A stretch of DNA of 17,699 nt from UBA993 sp964436815 (GTDB lineage Bacteria; Bacillota; Dethiobacteria; DTU022), in the NCBI GenBank assembly GCA_964436815.1, contig CAYTER010000044.1, forward strand, positions 1 to 17,699, read 5' to 3'. Shown here piece after piece: positions 15,033-17,699 of this stretch (within the stretch, counting starts at the first letter, position 1; every line of letters begins with the position of its first letter). Made by a program: the position numbers and the translations under genes. The notes beneath the pieces were generated by a model, which saw only the letters and a list, made by a program, of their open reading frames with translations, was not told the origin of the DNA and did not search any database.

Positions 15033-16034
15033 CTAGCTGCTCCGATTATTTTCATATCCTCCCGTAACCGCTTCAGCTTGCTCTTCCCATTTACCGCAGC
15101 GGCCTCCCCAGCGAGCCAGAAGATCTCCGTCGAGGATCAGATTCACAATCTCACAAATATTGGGACAGCCGTCACAGATGAAGGCTGTAGACTCATATTG
15201 CAAATCGCTTAAAGCAAATCCCCGAAAAGCAGTCTGCCCTTTACTATTGTTCATTTCCAGACGGGCCAGCACAGCTGCGCCGATCGCACCCATGACATGA
15301 TAGTACTCAGGAATAACCACTTCGAAACCTAAAGTTTTTTCAAAGGCAGCCCTGATGCCCTGGTTGGCAGCCACCCCGCCCTGAAAGACGATCGGCGGCA
15401 GGATCTCCTTGCCTTTACCGACATTATTTAAGTAGTTACGAACCAGCGCTTCACACAGTCCGGCAATAATCGCTTCAAGTGAATGGCCGGTCTGCTGTTT
15501 ATGGACCATGTCCGATTCGGCAAAAACCGAACAGCGCCCGGCAATATGAACCGGCTGAGTGCTTTTTAAAGCCAGCGCTCCGAAATCTTCGATCGGGATA
15601 CCGAGCCGGGCAGCCTGGTGATCGAGAAAAGAGCCCGTTCCGGCGGCACAAACGGTGTTCATGGCAAAGTCGACGACTACACCGTGGCGCAGGATAATTA
15701 GTTTGGAATCCTGACCGCCAATTTCAAGGACAGTTTGCACGCCAGGAACAACCAGGTCGGCTGCAACGGCATGGGCAGTTATCTCATTCTTTACAACATC
15801 GGCGCCAACGGCAACGCCAATTAAGCTGCGGGCACTCCCGGTTACACCAACACCACCGACCACAGCACCTGCGGGGAGTTTTGGCTCTATATATTTAAGC
15901 CCTTCCTGCACCACCTGGATCGGCTGACCGCGGGTCCGCAAATACTCATAGGCAATCACCTGGTCATATCCATCCAATAGGACAAGATTTGTGCTGACTG
16001 AGCCGACATCAATCCCTAAGAATACTTTATCCAT
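15033..16034 (-). CDS. Acyl-CoA dehydratase activase (HgdC/BcrA-type ASKHA ATPase)
   Basis: These ATPases carry a [4Fe-4S] cluster between two subunits and drive an electron into a partner enzyme at the cost of ATP. The 333-residue product shows the ASKHA phosphate loop GIDVGSVSTNLVLLD (7-21), IGGQDSK (105-111), cluster ligand C129 in NTVCAAGTGSFLD, second ligand C168 in GRCSVFAESDM, and FQGGVAANQGI. Beyond the usual activase end there is a tail with C287, C290, C294 and C313 (CDGCPNIC ... GGRCGKW), a pattern known from the large fused activase-dehydratase proteins. The gene starts 6 bases after the DUF2229-like gene, and its AAGGTGG site lies in that gene's last codons, so the two are translationally coupled. 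The physiological substrate is unknown. Confidence 0.9.
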   Translation of the reverse strand: MDKVFLGIDVGSVSTNLVLLDGYDQVIAYEYLRTRGQPIQVVQEGLKYIEPKLPAGAVVGGVGVTGSARSLIGVAVGADVVKNEITAHAVAADLVVPGVQTVLEIGGQDSKLIILRHGVVVDFAMNTVCAAGTGSFLDHQAARLGIPIEDFGALALKSTQPVHIAGRCSVFAESDMVHKQQTGHSLEAIIAGLCEALVRNYLNNVGKGKEILPPIVFQGGVAANQGIRAAFEKTLGFEVVIPEYYHVMGAIGAAVLARLEMNNSKGQTAFRGFALSDLQYESTAFICDGCPNICEIVNLILDGDLLARWGGRCGKWEEQAEAVTGGYENNRSS

Positions 16035-16040
16035 CCAGGT

Positions 16041-17066
16041 TTATCCCACCTTGTTTTTCGACTTTCTGATTTTAAGCATATCGACAAAAGCCTCGAGACG
16101 GGTTTGCACGCCACCTTCGCCGGTATGCTCGTCAATAGCCAGGCTTAAGAAGGGCAGGGCTGCTCTTTTTGCCTCAATCTCCAGCGTTTTATCAACCATA
16201 GCATCGGGTCCGCAGCCAAAAGCGGTAATATGGATAATACCGTCAACCAGATTTTTATGATCCAGCAGGTATAGCCCCGCCCAGCAAACCTGGTTGCTGT
16301 AATACCAGAAAAAATTCTGCGGCATTACTTTAGAGTAGCGGCGCATTATTCGATTGGGGATCTGCTCAAAAGTGGTAACCCTGACACCAAGCTTGATCAG
16401 TTTATTGTAGATTCCGGCACTGATATAAGGGTCAAAAACGGCATAAGGATAACCGAGCAGGGCAATGGTTATATCGTTATCTTCAACCTGTGGCGCAATA
16501 TGCTCCTTACGATAACTGCCTTTTTTTGCCTGGCGATCACTAACCAGGGTCAAAGCTTCAGGAGGTTTGTAGCCAATCTGCAGTAATTTCCTGTAACGCT
16601 GATTGGTGATCACCGCACTCAGGGCTGCCTTTAGCATTCTCAGCGGGTTCTTAACCTCCAGGGCAGAGGCGACCGAGTAGAAAAAGCGGGACAATCCGCC
16701 CGGTAAGCCACTGCGATTGTAACGGGTATCGATTAATACCGGCAGGGGTACATCAATAAACCTAACCATATCGGGTAAGCCTAAGAATTTGGGACAGAAG
16801 GTAGACTTGCCGTCAGCGCTGACCATCCGCGGGATAAATATATATTCGACTTTTCCGATTAAATCAAGCACATGGCCGTGAAAAACCTTAATCGGTATAC
16901 AGGCGTCATTAACCGTTTCCTTGATACCGTCCTCAAGGATTTTCCGATTGGTCGGGCTGGAAATAATCACTTTATAACCCAGCTTTTCAATGAACTCTTT
17001 CCAGAGCGGGAAGAATGTGTAGTATGAAAGGGCGCGGGGAATACCAACCCTTTTCTGCAGTTTCAC
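16041..17066 (-). CDS. DUF2229 / 2-hydroxyacyl-CoA dehydratase-like (HgdB-related) protein A
   Basis: The 341-residue product is the likely partner of the activase encoded next. It opens with VGIPRALSYY, typical of this family. Candidate cluster cysteines are C56 (NDACIPIK), C91 (TFCPKF), C261 (NQVCWAG) and C285 (AFGCGPDAM). The C-terminal DEHTGEGGVQTRLEAFVDM closely matches the paralogue at 5849-6937. I chose the GTG at 17066, which has AGAGG 8 bases upstream; another GTG three codons earlier (17075) lies within that site and has none of its own. No separate catalytic HgdA/BcrB-type subunit is seen nearby. It may be a reductase or part of a split version of the single-chain activase-DUF2229 proteins. 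Confidence 0.85.
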   Translation of the reverse strand: MKLQKRVGIPRALSYYTFFPLWKEFIEKLGYKVIISSPTNRKILEDGIKETVNDACIPIKVFHGHVLDLIGKVEYIFIPRMVSADGKSTFCPKFLGLPDMVRFIDVPLPVLIDTRYNRSGLPGGLSRFFYSVASALEVKNPLRMLKAALSAVITNQRYRKLLQIGYKPPEALTLVSDRQAKKGSYRKEHIAPQVEDNDITIALLGYPYAVFDPYISAGIYNKLIKLGVRVTTFEQIPNRIMRRYSKVMPQNFFWYYSNQVCWAGLYLLDHKNLVDGIIHITAFGCGPDAMVDKTLEIEAKRAALPFLSLAIDEHTGEGGVQTRLEAFVDMLKIRKSKNKVG

Positions 17067-17103
17067 CTGGCTCACCTCTATTGTAAGCTGCTTAAAACAG
17101 GCA

Positions 17104-17126
17104 AAGGGATGTCAGCGACACCCCTT
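17104..17126 (-). terminator. Hairpin between the twin microproteins and the DUF2229-like gene
   Basis: Positions 17104-17113 and 17117-17126 form a 10-bp stem with a 3-base loop. On the minus strand the one imperfect pair is a G-U wobble; on the plus strand it would be an A-C mismatch, so the structure favours leftward transcripts. It is followed by TGCCTGTTTT, a poor U-tract. It may terminate partly, or protect the microprotein mRNA. The AT-rich stretch between 17127 and 17200 also holds weak promoter-like sequences, such as TTGCAT with TAAAAT 16 bases on. Confidence 0.4.
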
Positions 17127-17200
17127 ATATTTTAACGGTACTTATAAAAAATGCAAATACTTTTTTTCGCAATTAACTAATATTTAGATGTAAAGTCAAT

Positions 17201-17293
17201 TTAGCCGATCCGTTTTAGATCGCGCACTACCATATACCTGATTAAAAGAGCAACCGTCAGAAATATAGCTATGAAGATAACCGCGTTAAGCAT
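17201..17293 (-). CDS. 30-residue membrane microprotein (twin 2)
   Basis: The frame encodes 30 residues: an N-terminal hydrophobic helix (about residues 3-18, with AVIFIAIFLTVALLI) and a basic tail ending RDLKRIG. The ATG has a full AAAGGAGG site 9 bases upstream, as good as any in the window, which argues strongly that it is translated. One membrane span with a positively charged C-terminus in the cytoplasm is predicted. It is exactly as long as the frame just upstream, shares its pattern of FI, a hydrophobic run, a basic residue and RDLK, and is separated from it by 39 bases. I do not recognise the family. It lies 134 bases before the DUF2229-like gene. Confidence 0.65.
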   Translation of the reverse strand: MLNAVIFIAIFLTVALLIRYMVVRDLKRIG

Positions 17294-17332
17294 ATGACAG
17301 ATCCTCCTTTCAAGAAAACCGGCAAACTATAA

Positions 17333-17425
17333 CTAACGTTTCCGGTTCTTAAGATCCCGGTGAATCAGCAACCTGACACCCCAGGAAATTAACAGGATAA
17401 TGCCGATAAAAACAATATACTGCAA
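17333..17425 (-). CDS. 30-residue membrane microprotein (twin 1)
   Basis: From a TTG at 17425, with AAGGCGG 7 bases upstream, the frame encodes 30 residues: a hydrophobic helix (YIVFIGIILLISWGV) and a basic tail HRDLKNRKR. An in-frame ATG at 17464 would give 43 residues but has no ribosome-binding site. The TTG version has the same length as the neighbouring twin and aligns with it at the conserved RDLK, which supports that choice. A perfect sigma-A promoter reads into it. It is a likely single-span inner-membrane peptide; the function is unknown. Possible roles include a small regulator or partner of a membrane complex, or a hydrophobic toxin; nothing in the sequence decides this. Confidence 0.55.
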   Translation of the reverse strand: MQYIVFIGIILLISWGVRLLIHRDLKNRKR

Positions 17426-17509
17426 TAAAATACCGCCTTCCCAAAGCCAAATCAGTAAAACCATAAACAATTAAAGCATGAATTGATAGTACATCACTTT
17501 CTTTAAAAC

Positions 17510-17538
17510 ATTATAAAGGGGTGAAAAACATTTGTCAA
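17510..17538 (-). promoter_or_regulatory. Consensus sigma-A promoter for the twin microproteins
   Basis: On the minus strand perfect TTGACA (17533-17538) and TATAAT (17510-17515) boxes have an exact 17-base spacer. Transcription would start near 17503, about 78 bases before the TTG at 17425. It may also supply the DUF2229-like and activase genes if the hairpin at 17104-17126 lets polymerase through. Confidence 0.85.
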
Positions 17539-17561
17539 TAAAATTGCAAATTATTTGACAA
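17532..17561. promoter_or_regulatory. Inverted repeat over the -35 box, candidate operator
   Basis: TTGTCAA (17532-17538) and its reverse complement TTGACAA (17555-17561) are separated by 16 AT-rich bases whose centre is itself nearly symmetric (AATTGCAAATT). One arm coincides with the -35 box of the leftward promoter. The plus-strand TTGACA of the other arm has no -10 box at the right distance, so the repeat is more likely a protein-binding site than a second promoter. Confidence 0.4.
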
Positions 17562-17601
17562 GTTAATTTTTTCTCAAGGCAGAGCTGCCGAAATCATGCT
17601 A

Positions 17602-17630
17602 TTGTCCTGTTAAAACTGCTGTGCTATAAT
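17602..17630 (+). promoter_or_regulatory. Promoter of tRNA-Pro
   Basis: TTGTCC (17602-17607) and TATAAT (17625-17630) have a 17-base spacer, with TG one base before the -10 box (extended -10). The predicted start near 17637 lies about 8 bases before the mature tRNA 5' end. The promoter diverges from that of the twin microproteins, with about 60 bases between the two -35 boxes. Confidence 0.75.
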
Positions 17631-17644
17631 CTTAATTACATCAG

Positions 17645-17699
17645 CGGGGCGTAGCGCAGCTTGGTAGCGCGCTTGGTTCGGGACCAAGAGGCCGGAGGT
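17645..17699 (+). tRNA. tRNA-Pro (anticodon CGG), 3' end cut by the window edge
   Basis: The acceptor strand CGGGGCG (17645-17651), D arm (stem GCGC with GCGC, 17654-17670), and anticodon arm (stem CTTGG/CCAAG, 17672-17676 and 17684-17688) are all in place. The seven-base loop TTCGGGA places the anticodon CGG at 17679-17681, reading CCG proline codons. A 5-base variable loop and the first strand of the T stem (GGAGG) follow, and the window ends at the first T-loop base. The T loop, the 3' acceptor strand and any encoded CCA are outside the window. Confidence 0.93.

Noticed and set aside
17555..17583. Plus-strand TTGACA that could begin a second promoter for the tRNA
   Set aside because: The sequence 16-18 bases downstream (around GGCAGA) has no resemblance to a -10 box; the promoter at 17602-17630 is far better.
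1..17699. CRISPR array, insertion sequence, prophage or integrated element next to the tRNA
   Set aside because: No regularly spaced repeats, transposase or integrase genes, or terminal inverted repeats were seen. The tRNA 3' end, where an attachment site would be, is outside the window.

Overview
The window fits an anaerobic, Gram-positive bacterium of the Clostridia (Bacillota). The signs are strong AGGAGG-type ribosome-binding sites, frequent TTG starts, near-perfect sigma-A promoters, the dusB ... greA-lysS neighbourhood common in that class, and several oxygen-sensitive CoA-activase/dehydratase-type proteins. The genus cannot be fixed from the sequence. All 17 protein genes called here lie on the minus strand, so the order of transcription is right to left. 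The only plus-strand gene is a tRNA-Pro(CGG) cut by the right edge.

Right part (about 17.7 to 13.8 kb). A consensus promoter reads leftward into two adjacent 30-residue membrane microproteins that resemble each other and were too short for ordinary gene calling. They are followed by a DUF2229/HgdB-like protein, an HgdC/BcrA-type activase ATPase 6 bases further on, and an M24 Xaa-Pro peptidase with its own candidate promoter.

Middle (about 13.6 to 8.3 kb). This is a complete ABC importer operon: a DUF3798 lipoprotein binding protein, a double ATPase, and two BPD_transp_2 permeases. A 13-bp hairpin separates the binding-protein gene from the rest, and a good intrinsic terminator closes the operon. 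An M20 metallopeptidase follows. The importer therefore sits between two peptidase genes, which suggests uptake and breakdown of a peptide or acylated amino acid. The transporter family itself is better known for nucleosides and sugars, so the substrate is open.

Left part (about 6.9 to 0.1 kb). A second DUF2229-like protein and dusB come first. Next is a pair made of an HTH regulator and a protein of the family often labelled quinate 5-dehydrogenase, with its own promoter and a 22-bp dyad. proC follows with its own promoter, then greA-lysS with a consensus promoter and a structured leader of about 180 bases.

The points most worth a second look are the twin microproteins with a dyad over their promoter, the split activase/DUF2229 set, the DUF3798 importer between peptidases, the HTH/quinate-dehydrogenase-like pair with its candidate operator, and the greA leader. 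No CRISPR array, insertion sequence or phage gene was seen, and no gene-free stretch exceeds 300 bases.
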